Part shown: positions 1 to 22,390 of the stretch, piece after piece | How the letters are laid out: each line of letters begins with the position of its first letter | How positions within the stretch are numbered: position 1 is the stretch's first letter | DNA from: Enterobacter bugandensis | Lineage (GTDB): Bacteria; Pseudomonadota; Gammaproteobacteria; Enterobacterales; Enterobacteriaceae | Length of the DNA stretch: 64,000 nt | Assembly: GCF_900324475.1 (NCBI RefSeq) | Contig: NZ_LT992502.1 | Coordinates: forward strand, 4,278,001 to 4,342,000 | Reading direction: 5' to 3' | The notes under the pieces: generated by a model | The model's database searches: none | Seen by the model: only the letters and a program-made list of their open reading frames with translations | Told to the model about the DNA's origin: nothing | Program-made: the position numbers and the translations under genes

Positions 1-283
1 GCAGCTGGATAATAATCGATGCCGAAATGTACGGCATAATACCCAGAGCAAAGATAGAAGCACGGCTGAGAGCACCACCAGAGAACATGTTGAACATTTC
101 AATGATGGTGCCTCGCTGTTGCTCAAGCAGTTTGGCAAGTACAGCGGCATCGATACCAGGGATCGGAATAAAAGAGCCAATACGGAACACAATCAGCGCG
201 CCGATAACAAACAGCAGTCTGCGTTTCAGCTCGCCAAATCCACCTTTGGCACTTTGAAAATCTAATCCCGGTTGCTTAGCCAT
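1..283 (-). CDS. secY: SecY, protein translocase channel subunit (5' part only)
   Basis: Central pore subunit of the SecYEG inner-membrane translocon. Only the first 94 codons are present; the gene runs off the left edge. The ATG at 281-283 begins [15 protein letters not shown], the normal enterobacterial SecY N-terminus, followed by the first membrane segment (about residues 20-40) and the periplasmic plug region with its IPGID stretch. It starts 7 bases after the rplO stop, as the penultimate gene of the spc operon (rpmJ would follow outside the window). Identification is secure despite truncation. Confidence 0.97.
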   Translation of the reverse strand, partial: MAKQPGLDFQSAKGGFGELKRRLLFVIGALIVFRIGSFIPIPGIDAAVLAKLLEQQRGTIIEMFNMFSGGALSRASIFALGIMPYISASIIIQL

Positions 284-290
284 CTGCTAC

Positions 291-1424
<1,134 letters not shown>

Positions 1425-1429
1425 CTACC

Positions 1430-2737
<1,308 letters not shown>

Positions 2738-2761
2738 TTACTCCCGTGATTCAATTGGTAA

Positions 2762-3067
<306 letters not shown>

Positions 3068-3081
3068 TCAGTAACCCTACC

Positions 3082-4344
<1,263 letters not shown>

Positions 4345-4412
4345 CTAATGTCAACTACTACCTGAGACTCTAAAATCAGAGCCGTTAAAAAGCCCCATAT
4401 CGAGGGCGCGGC

Positions 4413-4440
4413 ATTATAACACCGCTTCTGCAATATGGGT
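4413..4440 (-). promoter_or_regulatory. spc operon promoter (upstream of rplN)
   Basis: Read on the minus strand there is a consensus TATAAT (plus-strand 4413-4418) followed by a GC-rich discriminator. It matches the E. coli Pspc region as I remember it, including the weak TACCCA-type -35 (about 4436-4441) 17 bases upstream. Predicted transcription start is about 4406, giving a leader of about 75 bases to rplN. The weak -35 overlaps the end of the S10 terminator. Confidence 0.75.
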
Positions 4441-4476
4441 AGAAAAAATAAACGGCTCATCGCTGAGCCGTTTATT
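4441..4476 (-). terminator. Intrinsic terminator after rpsQ (end of S10 operon)
   Basis: A perfect 13-bp stem (4447-4459 with 4464-4476) closes a 4-base loop. On the minus strand it is followed by an uninterrupted T run. It separates the S10 operon from the spc promoter. Confidence 0.88.
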
Positions 4477-4498
4477 CGTATTGAGAAGGCGTACTGTA

Positions 4499-6427
<1,929 letters not shown>

Positions 6428-6432
6428 CTACC

Positions 6433-6714
<282 letters not shown>

Positions 6715-6727
6715 TTATCCTCTAAAA

Positions 6728-9123
<2,396 letters not shown>

Positions 9124-9143
9124 TCAATCGCTCGATGACCTGA

Positions 9144-9624
<481 letters not shown>

Positions 9625-9630
9625 CCGCGC

Positions 9631-9658
9631 ATTATACGTAAATCAGAGAAAGACGCAA
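9631..9658 (-). promoter_or_regulatory. S10 operon promoter
   Basis: On the minus strand a TTGCGT -35 (plus-strand 9653-9658) and a perfect TATAAT -10 (9631-9636) are separated by 16 bases, followed by a GC-rich discriminator (GCGCGGG) typical of stringently controlled ribosomal promoters. Confidence 0.85.
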
Positions 9659-9836
9659 GTGCCGTTTAGAAATTAAGCGTCAAAGGCTCAGTATGCGTAG
9701 GACTGCGCAACTTTTTACGCAGTATATCCTTTCTGAATTTTTTTATTTGAAGCCGCTACGCAATTGCTGTTTTTGTGCGTTGCCGGACAGGCAGATTGTA
9801 ACGAGTATGCGCTCAAAACCTTTTGAGGCCTTTTCC

Positions 9837-10310
9837 ATGCTAACCACCCTCCCCTTCCTGATGATCTATTTTTCTCTGACGGCCTTACTCGTACGCGCTG
9901 ATATTCGCGACGGTTTGCTGCCCGATAAATTTCTCTGCCCGCTGCTCTGGACGGGCCTGGTCTACCAGGTCTTTATCCATCCTGATTTTCTGCCGAGTGC
10001 CGTAATGGGGGCGGTGGCTGGATATCTTGGTTTTGCCACGATTTACTGGGGCTATCGGCTTATCTGCCGGCGGGAAGGAATGGGATATGGCGATGTGAAG
10101 TATCTGGCAGCACTTGGTGCGTGGCATGGCTGGTGCATACTGCCTACGCTGGCGTTACTCGCCGCGCTTATGGCGCTGCTTTGCATTCTTGTTTTTTCGT
10201 TTCTCACCTCAGATAAAGGAGCATTAAAAAACCCACTGCCTTTTGGACCATTTCTGGCAGCAGCGGGTTTATGCGTTGGATGGGAAAATCTGATTAATTT
10301 TCCACTTTGA
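9837..10310 (+). CDS. Short A24-family prepilin peptidase without N-terminal methyltransferase domain
   Basis: Inner-membrane aspartyl protease domain of the type IV prepilin peptidase family. The two catalytic Asp motifs are visible: the first in the [11 protein letters not shown] segment near residues 20-30, the second in GMGYGDVK (the GxGD motif). There are several hydrophobic helices. At 157 residues it lacks the roughly 100-residue N-terminal cytoplasmic domain with paired CxxC motifs found in full PilD/GspO. I chose the ATG at 9837 because GAGG lies 8 bases upstream; the frame is open back to 9693. No other type II secretion genes are adjacent. Possible clients are the hofMNOPQ-type pilus or a pseudopilus encoded elsewhere (inference). 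It overlaps bfr convergently by 17 bases. Confidence 0.85.
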   Translation: MLTTLPFLMIYFSLTALLVRADIRDGLLPDKFLCPLLWTGLVYQVFIHPDFLPSAVMGAVAGYLGFATIYWGYRLICRREGMGYGDVKYLAALGAWHGWCILPTLALLAALMALLCILVFSFLTSDKGALKNPLPFGPFLAAAGLCVGWENLINFPL

Positions 10311-10770
10311 TCTGAGACTGTAGGTAGTTCTGAAGGCCAATTTTGCTAATGAGATCCAGTTCGGTTTCAAGCCAGTCAATGTGGCCTTCTTCATCGGCAA
10401 GGATCTGAATCATCATATCGCGGCTCACATAGTCATGGACGCTGTCAGCATAAGCAATGGCTTCGCGCAGATCTTTCGCACCTTCCAGCTCCAGCCGGAG
10501 GTCAGAACGCAGCATCTCTTCGACATCCTCACCGATGCCCAGCTTGCCGAGATCCTGCAGGTTTGGGATGCCTTCAAGGAATAAGATACGCTCGATGTAT
10601 TTATCGGCGTGTTTCATCTCATCTATAGATTCATGGTACTCAACGTCATTCAGACGTGTCAGACCCCAGTTTTTAAACATTCTCGCGTGAAGAAAGTACT
10701 GGTTGATTGCGACAAGCTCATTTCCCAATAATTTATTGAGATAACTTATGATTTTAACATCACCTTTCAT
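10294..10770 (-). CDS. bfr: Bacterioferritin
   Basis: Haem-containing 24-mer ferritin that oxidises Fe(II) and stores iron. The 158-residue sequence has ferroxidase ligands Glu18, Glu51 and His54 and the haem-ligating Met52 at their expected positions, with later [12 protein letters not shown] ligands. It lies downstream of bfd, 72 bases apart on the same strand, the usual bfd-bfr pair: Bfd docks on Bfr to release iron. Its 3' end overlaps the convergent prepilin peptidase gene by 17 bases. Confidence 0.98.
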   Translation of the reverse strand: MKGDVKIISYLNKLLGNELVAINQYFLHARMFKNWGLTRLNDVEYHESIDEMKHADKYIERILFLEGIPNLQDLGKLGIGEDVEEMLRSDLRLELEGAKDLREAIAYADSVHDYVSRDMMIQILADEEGHIDWLETELDLISKIGLQNYLQSQIKVEN

Positions 10771-10842
10771 TATATAGTCCCTCCGCTTCCACTCATTGAA
10801 GCGTAGAACGGGCTACGGGGATGTCAAAAAAAAGATAGAGGC

Positions 10843-11037
10843 TTACGCGATCTCTTTGAATTCCGGGATCTGCATCAGTTCGTCCTGCATGATCTCACGC
10901 GCTGCGCGAACGCATTTACCGCATTGATTCCCCACCGGAACAAATTTGCGAAGCTGCTGGAAAGATTGTGGCTGAAACTGGCGAACGGCCTGACGAATTT
11001 TCTTGTCGCTTACACCATTACATAAACAAACGTACAT
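10843..11037 (-). CDS. bfd: Bacterioferritin-associated ferredoxin
   Basis: Small [2Fe-2S] protein that donates electrons to bacterioferritin to mobilise stored iron under starvation. It has 64 residues, with the cluster ligands visible as Cys4-x-Cys6 and Cys39-x2-Cys42 and the helix-turn-helix-like Fer2_BFD fold between them. A Fur-box-like site lies about 37 bases upstream of the start, consistent with known iron repression of bfd. Confidence 0.97.
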   Translation of the reverse strand: MYVCLCNGVSDKKIRQAVRQFQPQSFQQLRKFVPVGNQCGKCVRAAREIMQDELMQIPEFKEIA

Positions 11038-11073
11038 AGAGACTCCCGTTCAAAATATGCGCAAAGTGTAAGT

Positions 11074-11092
11074 GAGAATGGTTATGATTACA
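11074..11092 (-). promoter_or_regulatory. Candidate Fur box upstream of bfd
   Basis: The 19-base stretch beginning GAGAATGG matches the classical Fur consensus (GATAATGATAATCATTATC) at 13 of 19 positions by my hand count. It sits 37-55 bases upstream of the bfd ATG. Fur repression of bfd is established in E. coli; its presence here is an inference. Confidence 0.55.
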
Positions 11093-11169
11093 ATAGCACA
11101 TGCGCCAGGATACGGGCCGGGAGCGGTTAAAAAATGCGAAATTTTGTGACAAGGAAAGGTACAGAAAAC

Positions 11170-11197
11170 AAAAAAGGACGCCGAAGCGTCCTTTTTT
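11170..11197 (-). terminator. Intrinsic terminator after tufA (end of str operon)
   Basis: GGACGC (11176-11181) pairs with GCGTCC (11186-11191) around a CGAA tetraloop, flanked by A6 and T6. It is nearly symmetric, so it could work in both directions, but the relevant gene is tufA on the minus strand. Confidence 0.9.
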
Positions 11198-11213
11198 ATT
11201 CAGGGATAATTAA

Positions 11214-15723
<4,510 letters not shown>

Positions 15724-15744
15724 GAAATATACAGCGATCTCAAA

Positions 15745-16032
15745 TCACCAGTTCATTTGACTGGCGTGCGTCACAGTAAGATTGACGAAATCAGTATAGC
15801 CAACCACGTCAATTTTGGCTGAAATTTGACCAGAAAGACCCCGCGCATCCAGATCGTCCTTCAGCGCTGAGACCGTTATGGGGGCATTCGTGAGAATTTC
15901 AACGAAACGGCCGCCTTCAAGCGCAGCGAGCACGCCATCCTGAATCAGCAGCAGATCGTCACCTTCGCGTAGCATGCTCAACAGCGTGTCGATATCACAT
16001 TGCCATGGTGAATGGCTGAGAATATGGAGCAT
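15745..16032 (-). CDS. tusB: Sulfurtransferase complex subunit TusB
   Basis: Structural subunit of the TusBCD hexamer, which relays persulfide sulfur from TusA to TusE for 2-thiolation of wobble uridine in tRNA by MnmA. It has 95 residues, starting [20 protein letters not shown], a typical DsrH-like fold. It is last of the yheO-tusD-tusC-tusB set, 7 bases after tusC. It precedes the str promoter on the same strand, as in E. coli. Confidence 0.95.
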   Translation of the reverse strand: MLHILSHSPWQCDIDTLLSMLREGDDLLLIQDGVLAALEGGRFVEILTNAPITVSALKDDLDARGLSGQISAKIDVVGYTDFVNLTVTHASQMNW

Positions 16033-16039
16033 GGAAGCC

Positions 16040-16399
16040 TCAGAAAGTCAGAATGGTGTCGTAGTGGGAGAGTTGTTCACGGAGTGCTGCGGCAGGTAAG
16101 GTCGTCACATCCAGCACAAAAGGCGTCTTATCGCTTAAACCGCGCGCCGTTAAAGAGTCGGCACAGACATAGCAGGTTTCGATATCGTAAAGCGGCAGCA
16201 CTTTAAAGGTGGCGATGTAGTCGCGCGCCAGAATGGCCTGCGGCTGTTGGCCCGCCAGAAGCTGAAGCACGCCGTCCCCCAGAAAGAAGACACCGATATC
16301 TTCTGTTAACGCCGATGTCGCAAGCAGCGCATCCAGGCCTTCGCGGCCAGAGGTGCTGCCGTGCGGCGCAGAAGAAAAAACAAATGCCACACGCTTCAT
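16040..16399 (-). CDS. tusC: Sulfurtransferase complex subunit TusC
   Basis: DsrF-like subunit of TusBCD. It has 119 residues, starting [20 protein letters not shown], with the DsrE/F fold signature ([20 protein letters not shown]). It overlaps tusD by one base, indicating coupled translation and equimolar synthesis of the heterotrimer. Confidence 0.95.
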   Translation of the reverse strand: MKRVAFVFSSAPHGSTSGREGLDALLATSALTEDIGVFFLGDGVLQLLAGQQPQAILARDYIATFKVLPLYDIETCYVCADSLTARGLSDKTPFVLDVTTLPAAALREQLSHYDTILTF

Positions 16400-16785
16400 C
16401 AGAATTGCACCACTCTGTCGCAGGTTAACGCCGCCTGAGCCAATGCGCCCAGACCACTCAACGAAAAACCAGGCTGCAGGTTAGCGCCTGATAATCCCAG
16501 GCGCTCGGCTTCGGCTGCATCCGTCACGCCGCGACGCAGCGCCGCCGCCACGCAGATATGCAGCTCAACGCCCTGCTTTTCATTTAACGCCTGCCAGGCG
16601 CGGACCAGATCAAACTCGTCGCTCGCCGGCGACGTAAACTGGTTCGCGTTATACACCCCTTCCCGATAGAAGAAGACGCTCGCCAGTTCGTGTCCGGCCG
16701 CCAGCAGCGCATGCGCAAACTGCAGCGCGCTGCTGGCCTGTTGAGTCCCATACGCCGGGCCCGTCACCATTAATGCAAAACGCAT
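16399..16785 (-). CDS. tusD: Sulfurtransferase complex subunit TusD (catalytic Cys)
   Basis: DsrE-like subunit carrying the persulfide Cys of the TusBCD relay. It has 128 residues, starting [20 protein letters not shown]. Cys78, in [11 protein letters not shown], matches the active Cys78 of E. coli TusD, and a second conserved Cys lies near the C-terminus (LTCDRVVQF). It overlaps yheO and tusC by one base each. Confidence 0.96.
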   Translation of the reverse strand: MRFALMVTGPAYGTQQASSALQFAHALLAAGHELASVFFYREGVYNANQFTSPASDEFDLVRAWQALNEKQGVELHICVAAALRRGVTDAAEAERLGLSGANLQPGFSLSGLGALAQAALTCDRVVQF

Positions 16786-17507
16786 TACTTATCTTGCCCC
16801 ACGAAATCGCCGCTTTTGAACTGACGGATGTAGAGGTAAACCGTATGCTTGGAGATGTTCAGACGATCGGCCACCTGGTTGATGGCATCTTTAATGTCGA
16901 AAATCCCTTTCTCGTAGAGATTGAGTACGATCTGGCGATTCTTGGCGTTGTTCGATACGTTGCGGTCAGCATTGACCTCTTCAATGGTGAACTCAAGCGT
17001 CTGCGTGACGAGATCTTCAACGGAGGAGGCAAAGTTAACAGAAGAGCCAACGTCTGGCGTTTCTGGCGGAATAAAGGTGCTCATGATCTGCGAGAATGGC
17101 ACATCAAGGTTCATGTTGATGCACAGCAGCCCAATCACACGATGCTCGCGATTTCGAATCGCGATGGTTTCTGATTTCATCAGCACGCCGCTTTTGGCGC
17201 GGGTGAAATAACATTTTGAGACGCTGCTGTCCGCGCCGGTCATGTCATGCAACATACGCAATGCAAGGTCGGTAATTGGCGAACCAATTTTACGGCCGGT
17301 ATGCTCACCATTAGCAATGCGGATGGCGGAACACTTCAGATCTTGCAGGGAGTGCAATACGATTTCGCAGTGGGAACCAATGAGCATCGCTAACCCGTCC
17401 ACTACCGCTTCATAGGATTTCAGAATATCGAAGTCGGTCTGGTCAAAAGGACGTTGATCCAGCAAATCAAGTTCACTGGTTTCGTTGGTTAAAAGCGACC
17501 TGGACAT
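16785..17507 (-). CDS. yheO: YheO, PAS/HTH-type transcriptional regulator
   Basis: DNA-binding regulator with an N-terminal YheO-like PAS domain (about residues 25-140) and a C-terminal helix-turn-helix (about 185-230, with [19 protein letters not shown] followed by [11 protein letters not shown]). It has 240 residues, the same as E. coli YheO. It is first in the set with tusDCB, overlapping tusD by one base, which suggests co-expression. Its regulon and ligand are not evident from the sequence. The 165-base gap to fkpA contains its likely promoter and the fkpA terminator. Confidence 0.93.
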   Translation of the reverse strand: MSRSLLTNETSELDLLDQRPFDQTDFDILKSYEAVVDGLAMLIGSHCEIVLHSLQDLKCSAIRIANGEHTGRKIGSPITDLALRMLHDMTGADSSVSKCYFTRAKSGVLMKSETIAIRNREHRVIGLLCINMNLDVPFSQIMSTFIPPETPDVGSSVNFASSVEDLVTQTLEFTIEEVNADRNVSNNAKNRQIVLNLYEKGIFDIKDAINQVADRLNISKHTVYLYIRQFKSGDFVGQDK

Positions 17508-17631
17508 GAAAAAAACACTCCTTTTCAGGAGCCTGTCGTTAGGTTTTCAGGGCAGGCTCATTATCTACACGGACAACTAAATTAATACAGCGTGCCTAAC
17601 GCTTTCCAGTGTTAATTATATCTGCCCCACA

Positions 17632-17664
17632 ATAAAAAACCGCCGCCTTAAAAGGCGGCGGTTT
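17632..17664 (-). terminator. Intrinsic terminator after fkpA
   Basis: AAACCGCCGCC pairs with GGCGGCGGTTT across a short loop (17637-17664). On the minus strand it is followed by a T-rich tract. It lies 8 bases after the fkpA stop. Confidence 0.92.
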
Positions 17665-17672
17665 GCATCACA

Positions 17673-18494
17673 TTACTTCTTAGCGTCTGTCGCAGCTTTC
17701 TGATCTGCCTGCGCTTCCGGTTTCGCATCCGCTTTCGGCGCTGGTTTGATGTCCAGCAGCTCTACGTCGAAGACCAGCGTGGAGTTAGCCGGGATACCCG
17801 GAACGCCAGTTTTGCCATAGGCCAGATCCGGTGGGATAACCAGCTTGATTTTGCCGCCTTTTTTGATGTTTTTCAGGCCTTCAGTCCAGCCTGGGATCAC
17901 ACCGTCAAGACGGAAGGAAAGAGGTTCACCACGGGTGTAAGAGTTGTCGAACTCTTTACCGTCGATCAGCGTACCTTTGTAGTTCACCACAACGGTGTCG
18001 CTGTCTTTAGGCGCATCACCGGTACCTTCTTTCTCAACTTTGTACACCAGACCAGTAGAAGAGGTTTTCACACCCTTCTCTTTAGCAAAGGTGTCACGGT
18101 AGGCTTTGCCTTTCGCTTCGTTGTCTTTAGCGTCCGCTTCCATCTTGGTCTGAGCGGCACCCTTCACGCGCGCTTCGAACGCCTGCAGAGTCTGTTCGAT
18201 TTCCTGGTCAGACAGTTTGCTCTTATCAGCAAAGGCGTCCTGAACACCCGCGATCAGCTGGGCTTTGTCCAGTTTGATGCCCAGTTTCTCTTGTTCTTTC
18301 AGAGAGTTTTCCATGTAGCGGCCCAGAGATGCGCCCAGTGCGTAGGCGGATTTCTGGTCGTCATTTTTGAACGCCGCTTTGCTGTCTGCAGTGGCAGCAG
18401 GCTTCGCAGCAGTATCAGCAGCGAATGACAGCGGCGCGTTCAGTGCAACAGCCATCGTCGTCGCCAGCAGCGTTACTTTAAACAGTGATTTCAT
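17673..18494 (-). CDS. fkpA: FkpA, periplasmic FKBP-type peptidyl-prolyl isomerase and chaperone
   Basis: Periplasmic PPIase and general chaperone that helps outer-membrane and secreted proteins fold. It has 273 residues. A signal peptide covers residues 1-25 (hydrophobic core LLATTMAVALNAPLSFA), followed by a helical N-terminal dimerisation domain and a C-terminal FKBP domain (about 150-245, with VVNYKGTLIDGKEFDNSY and PGIPANSTLVFDVELL). It ends in a Lys/Ala-rich tail. A sigma-E-like promoter is visible upstream (18609-18636). It is divergent from slyX. Confidence 0.97.
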   Translation of the reverse strand: MKSLFKVTLLATTMAVALNAPLSFAADTAAKPAATADSKAAFKNDDQKSAYALGASLGRYMENSLKEQEKLGIKLDKAQLIAGVQDAFADKSKLSDQEIEQTLQAFEARVKGAAQTKMEADAKDNEAKGKAYRDTFAKEKGVKTSSTGLVYKVEKEGTGDAPKDSDTVVVNYKGTLIDGKEFDNSYTRGEPLSFRLDGVIPGWTEGLKNIKKGGKIKLVIPPDLAYGKTGVPGIPANSTLVFDVELLDIKPAPKADAKPEAQADQKAATDAKK

Positions 18495-18608
18495 CCATAT
18501 CTCCAGGGCCTGGGGACTCTCACCCCAGCGTTAAACGTAAATGAGTGACGTACTATAAAACGTTGCGGAAGAAATCTACAGACAGACACTTCCAATTCTC
18601 GCCACTTT

Positions 18609-18636
18609 TCAGACTATTTTTGTTTAAATAAGTTTC
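18609..18636 (-). promoter_or_regulatory. Sigma-E-type promoter of fkpA
   Basis: On the minus strand GAAACTT (plus-strand 18630-18636) and TCTGA (18609-18613) are separated by 16 bases, fitting the sigma-E pattern (GGAACTT, 15-19 bases, TCTGA/TCAAA). fkpA is an established member of the envelope-stress regulon. The leader to the ATG would be about 110 bases. Confidence 0.72.
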
Positions 18637-18732
18637 TTGCCAACGGGATAGAGACTGCACTTAAGGATAAACTCAGTTAAACTGCGCCGCCGCTGGGCCA
18701 ATATGGCGTATCAGATATAAACGAGGTGAATG

Positions 18733-18951
18733 ATGAAGGACACAATGATAGAAGCGAGAATGGCTGAGCTGGAAAGCCGCCTGGCTTTTCAGGACATCAC
18801 CATCGAAGAGCTTAACCAGACCGTGACCGCGCACGAACTCGAAATGGCGAAACTGCGGGATCATATGCGCCTGCTGACGGAAAAGCTGAAGGCGACGCAG
18901 CCGTCAAATATTGCCTCTCAGTCGGAAGAGACGCCACCACCTCATTATTGA
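18733..18951 (+). CDS. slyX: SlyX family protein
   Basis: Small coiled-coil protein of unknown function, usually beside slyD. It has 72 residues, starting [20 protein letters not shown], with heptad-like leucines over about residues 8-55 and the conserved C-terminus ETPPPHY. Two ATGs are adjacent (18730 and 18733). The AGG of the Shine-Dalgarno is only 3 bases from the first and 6 from the second, so I chose 18733, which also gives the E. coli length. It is convergent with slyD. Confidence 0.93.
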   Translation: MKDTMIEARMAELESRLAFQDITIEELNQTVTAHELEMAKLRDHMRLLTEKLKATQPSNIASQSEETPPPHY

Positions 18952-18954
18952 GGC

Positions 18955-18989
18955 GTAAAAAAAGCGGGATTATCCCGCTTTTTTATTTT
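18955..18989. terminator. Bidirectional terminator between slyX and slyD
   Basis: AAAGCGGGA pairs with TCCCGCTTT around a tiny loop (18961-18981), flanked by A-rich and T-rich tracts. It is placed between two convergent genes, so it can serve both. Confidence 0.9.
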
Positions 18990-19002
18990 CCGCATGACGG
19001 AA

Positions 19003-19593
19003 TTAGTGGCAACCGCAGCCGCCGTTGCCGCAACCACCTTTACCGTGGCCGTGGTCATGACCATGGTCGTGGCCGTGACCACCGCAGCAGCCGTCGTGGC
19101 CGTGATCGTGATCATGGTCGTGACCATGAGCACCGTGAACGTGGCCATGAGCCAGCTCTTCTTCGGTCGCTTCACGGATCGCAACAACTTCTACGTTGAA
19201 CTTCAGGTTCTGGCCAGCCAGCATGTGGTTGCCGTCAACCACAACGTGGTCGTCTTCAACTTCAGTGATTTCAACAGGAACCGGACCCTGGTCAGTTTCA
19301 GCCAGGAAGCGCATGCCAACCTGCAGCTCGTCAACGCCCATGAACACGTCTTTAGGAACGCGCTGAACCAGGTTGTCGTCATACTGACCGTAAGCGTCGT
19401 TCGCGCCTACAGCAACGTCGAATTTATCGCCAACTTCATGACCTTCCAGCGCAGTTTCCAGGCCGGAAATCAGGGAACCGTGACCATGCAGGTAGTCCAG
19501 CGGCGCACTCACCGGAGACTCATCAACCAACACACCGTCTTCTGTACGTACCTGATAGGCCAGGCTGACCACCAGGTCTTTTGCTACTTTCAT
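19003..19593 (-). CDS. slyD: SlyD, FKBP-type isomerase and nickel metallochaperone
   Basis: Cytoplasmic peptidyl-prolyl isomerase and chaperone that also delivers nickel to hydrogenase. It has 196 residues: FKBP halves at about 1-69 and 130-145 flank the insert-in-flap chaperone domain (about 70-128). From about residue 148 the tail is almost entirely His, Gly, Asp and Cys, with repeated HGHDHDHDH-type units and CC, C, CGC clusters that bind metals. The tail is encoded by low-complexity DNA, so length variation between strains is expected. Confidence 0.97.
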   Translation of the reverse strand: MKVAKDLVVSLAYQVRTEDGVLVDESPVSAPLDYLHGHGSLISGLETALEGHEVGDKFDVAVGANDAYGQYDDNLVQRVPKDVFMGVDELQVGMRFLAETDQGPVPVEITEVEDDHVVVDGNHMLAGQNLKFNVEVVAIREATEEELAHGHVHGAHGHDHDHDHGHDGCCGGHGHDHGHDHGHGKGGCGNGGCGCH

Positions 19594-19687
19594 GATATCT
19601 CCTGAGCGTGGGAAAATTGCTGGCGCAGATTGTAGCGGAAATCTGCACCCGTGTACCCTTAAGCTTAAAAAAACTCAGAGCATATCG

Positions 19688-19888
19688 CTAGTCTGGATGA
19701 AAAATGCCGATCACTTGCTCTTCTTTGCGAACGTGATCGCGTGCTTCTTTGTCGGCCTCACGCATCTGGTGACCGCACTTAACGCACTCAACTATATCAA
19801 TATTATTTTCGCGCCACATGGCCAGCGTATCTTGAGCCTGGCAAGACGGGCACTTTGCACCCGCGATAAAGCGTTTACGTACAGCCAT
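19688..19888 (-). CDS. yheV: YheV family putative zinc ribbon protein
   Basis: Conserved 66-residue protein of unknown function. Two CxxC pairs (CPSC near residue 13 and CVKC near 35) suggest a zinc ribbon. It starts MAVRKRFIAGAKCPSCQAQD. It follows kefB by 13 bases as the last gene of kefG-kefB-yheV, an arrangement shared with E. coli. Its role in potassium efflux, if any, is unknown. Confidence 0.92.
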   Translation of the reverse strand: MAVRKRFIAGAKCPSCQAQDTLAMWRENNIDIVECVKCGHQMREADKEARDHVRKEEQVIGIFHPD

Positions 19889-19901
19889 CTTTCGTTACCC
19901 T

Positions 19902-21707
19902 TTATTCAAATTCATCCCAGCCGTCGAGCTGGCGTCGTTCCTGCTGCATCTCTCGCTGAAAGATCTCCTCCAGCTCGCGCCGCGCTTCCCGCACGCGGGA
20001 GATCTGCGCCGTATCGCTATGCACAGGCATTAATTCGCGCAGCATGCGCATATCCAGCCGGCGGAAGTGCATCTGGGCGCGCTGCGCCTGGTGAGGATGC
20101 ATCCCCAGGGAGATTAACGCCTTGCGCCCCAGTTCCAGCGCACTGGAGAACGTCTCACGGGAGAAGTGTTTCACACCTGCCTGCAACAATTCGTGAGCTT
20201 CAACACGCCCCCGGGCACGCGCCAGAATATTCAGGTGCGGGAAGTGCTGCTGACATAGCTCCACCAGCTTCATCGTATCTTCCGGATCGTTGCAGGTGAT
20301 GACGATAGACTCCGCGGCTTCCGCCCCGGCCGAGCGCAGAAGCTCAAGCTGGGTGGCATCGCCGTAATAGACCTTGTAGCCATATTTGCGCATCAGGTTG
20401 ACCGCGCTGATATCGCGCTCCAGCACCGTAATGCGCATTTTGTTCGCCATCAACAGGCGGCCAATCACCTGCCCGAAGCGGCCGAAGCCCACGACGATCA
20501 CCTGCGGCTTATCGTCTTCTACCCACGGCGCTTCATCTTCATCGTCTGCCGGATTCAGGCGGCGCGACAGGAGTTTATCCACCATCTTCATCAGCAGAGG
20601 CGTGGTCATCATCGACAGCGTTACCGTCACCAGCAGCAGCGCCATCTGGTCATCTTTAAACAGCTTCTGGGAGGAGGCGGTGGAGAACAGCACAAACGCA
20701 AACTCACCACCCTGGCTCAACACGCTGGCAAACTGCATGCGTTCAGAACTGCGCAACCCGTAGATACGTGCCATGACGTACAGCACCAGCATTTTCACCG
20801 CCACCAGGATCGCAACACTCACCGCAACCCAGAGCAGATGGGTATAAAGCACGCCAAGATTGAGCGCCATTCCCACCGAAATAAAGAACAGGCCTAACAG
20901 CAGCCCTTTGAAGGGATCGATGGCAATTTCCAGTTCGTGCCGATATTCACTCTCCGCCAGCAGCACGCCGGCAATAAAGGTGCCCAGCGCCATCGACAGC
21001 CCCAGCGCGTCCATAAACAGCGCCGAGCCAAGCACCAGCAGCAGCGTCGCGGCGGTAAACACCTCACGCACGCCCGAGGCGGCAATAAAGCGGAACACCG
21101 GACGTAACAGGAAACGTCCGCCAATCAGCATGCCCGCAAAGGCCAGCACCTTCATGGAAATTTTTGCCCAGTCGAAGTGATCGTCGCCCGAGCCCGCCAG
21201 CAGCGGCACCAGTGCCAGCGCCGGGATCACCGCTAAATCCTGGAACAGCAGCACCGAAAAGCCCAGCTGTCCGGCCTCATTGCGGTTCATCCCCTTGTCG
21301 CGCATCAGCTGCAGCGCCATCGCCGTCGACGACATTGCGAGACCAATCCCGCCAATCACCGCCGCCTGCCAGGAAAAGTTGGTCAGCATTAACAGGCCAG
21401 CCAGAATCGCGGCGCTAAACAGCACCTGCGCGGCGCCCACGCCAAAGATAGAGCGTCGAAGCTGCCACAGCTTCGAAGGGTTCAGTTCGAGGCCGATGAT
21501 GAACATCAGGAACACCACGCCGAGCTCCGAGAAGTGGAGAATTTCATCCACGTCGCTGATGAAACCCAGTCCCCATGGGCCAATGGCGATCCCTGCGAGC
21601 AAATACCCCAGCACCGCCCCGATGCCGATACGGGCGGCAAGCGGCACCGCGACGACGGCGGCAAATAAAAATAGCACCCCGGCGAGGAGTAAATTCGATC
21701 CTTCCAT
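19902..21707 (-). CDS. kefB: KefB, glutathione-gated potassium/proton antiporter
   Basis: Inner-membrane K+ efflux system kept closed by glutathione and opened by glutathione adducts of electrophiles, acidifying the cytoplasm for protection. It has 601 residues from the ATG at 21705-21707 ([20 protein letters not shown]). A longer frame running into kefG is spurious. The CPA2 antiporter domain covers about residues 1-380. A cytoplasmic RCK/TrkA-N domain with [14 protein letters not shown] starts near 400. Its start codon overlaps the kefG stop by one base. Confidence 0.97.
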   Translation of the reverse strand: MEGSNLLLAGVLFLFAAVVAVPLAARIGIGAVLGYLLAGIAIGPWGLGFISDVDEILHFSELGVVFLMFIIGLELNPSKLWQLRRSIFGVGAAQVLFSAAILAGLLMLTNFSWQAAVIGGIGLAMSSTAMALQLMRDKGMNRNEAGQLGFSVLLFQDLAVIPALALVPLLAGSGDDHFDWAKISMKVLAFAGMLIGGRFLLRPVFRFIAASGVREVFTAATLLLVLGSALFMDALGLSMALGTFIAGVLLAESEYRHELEIAIDPFKGLLLGLFFISVGMALNLGVLYTHLLWVAVSVAILVAVKMLVLYVMARIYGLRSSERMQFASVLSQGGEFAFVLFSTASSQKLFKDDQMALLLVTVTLSMMTTPLLMKMVDKLLSRRLNPADDEDEAPWVEDDKPQVIVVGFGRFGQVIGRLLMANKMRITVLERDISAVNLMRKYGYKVYYGDATQLELLRSAGAEAAESIVITCNDPEDTMKLVELCQQHFPHLNILARARGRVEAHELLQAGVKHFSRETFSSALELGRKALISLGMHPHQAQRAQMHFRRLDMRMLRELMPVHSDTAQISRVREARRELEEIFQREMQQERRQLDGWDEFE

Positions 21708-22261
21708 TAACGACCTCCTGCCGGAATCGGTGATGCCAGCCATTCGCCGTAGGCTCTGGCGTGGCTTGCGAGCGCTTTCGGATCCTGACGCCGCGCCCAG
21801 TAAACAATAATCGGGCTCATCCAGTGCATGCGGCACATGGCCGCCGTCAGCTCGAACGGCCTCAGGATGTCGCTCATGGGATAGCGGTTCAGCCCGTCGT
21901 GACGGTAGGCGCTTTCGGGTTCACCGGTGGTAATGACGCTCCGCCAATACTTTCCCGCCAGCTGGTTGCCCCCCACCCCGCTGGAGAAGCCCCGGCTCAG
22001 CACGCGGTCCAGCCACTCTTTCAGCAGCGCCGGACAGCTGTAGGTATAGAGCGGATGCTGAAATACAATCACGTCATGCTGACGCAGCAGTTCCTGCTCG
22101 TAAGGAATATCGATAAAGAAATCAGGATAGTGCGCGTAGAGATCGTGCACCGTGACGTTACTGAGCTGTGTGGCCGGCTTAAGCAGCACCCGGTTCGCCA
22201 CCGAGTCCTGAGATTCCGGATGGGCATACAGCAGCAGCACTTTCGCTGTCTGAGACATCAC
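21707..22261 (-). CDS. kefG: KefG, ancillary NAD(P)H oxidoreductase of KefB
   Basis: Flavodoxin-like quinone-oxidoreductase-type subunit that binds KefB and is needed for full efflux activity. It has 184 residues; the flavodoxin_2 fold is recognisable from [16 protein letters not shown] near the N-terminus and [19 protein letters not shown]. It is translationally coupled to kefB by a 1-base overlap. It is divergent from yheS with 129 bases between. Confidence 0.96.
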   Translation of the reverse strand: MMSQTAKVLLLYAHPESQDSVANRVLLKPATQLSNVTVHDLYAHYPDFFIDIPYEQELLRQHDVIVFQHPLYTYSCPALLKEWLDRVLSRGFSSGVGGNQLAGKYWRSVITTGEPESAYRHDGLNRYPMSDILRPFELTAAMCRMHWMSPIIVYWARRQDPKALASHARAYGEWLASPIPAGGR

Positions 22262-22390
22262 TCCCCTCCCGGTTCTGTTTTTGTGTATTGTTGTCGTTTT
22301 GGGCTACCATGGCGGCCCGGTGGGGAAAATGGCCCACACCTTACATTATCATAATGACAAATTAACATAGTCGGAACATACGGCGCTTCT

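Noticed and set aside
9693..9836. N-terminal extension of the prepilin peptidase (48 extra codons, with Cys residues)
   Set aside because: The extension lacks a clear ribosome site and its Cys spacing (CCFC) does not fit the paired CxxC motifs. GAGG before the ATG at 9837 supports the shorter start.
18948..19199. Histidine/arginine-rich frames opposite the slyD tail
   Set aside because: They are produced by the low-complexity His/Gly repeat DNA of slyD and have no independent support.
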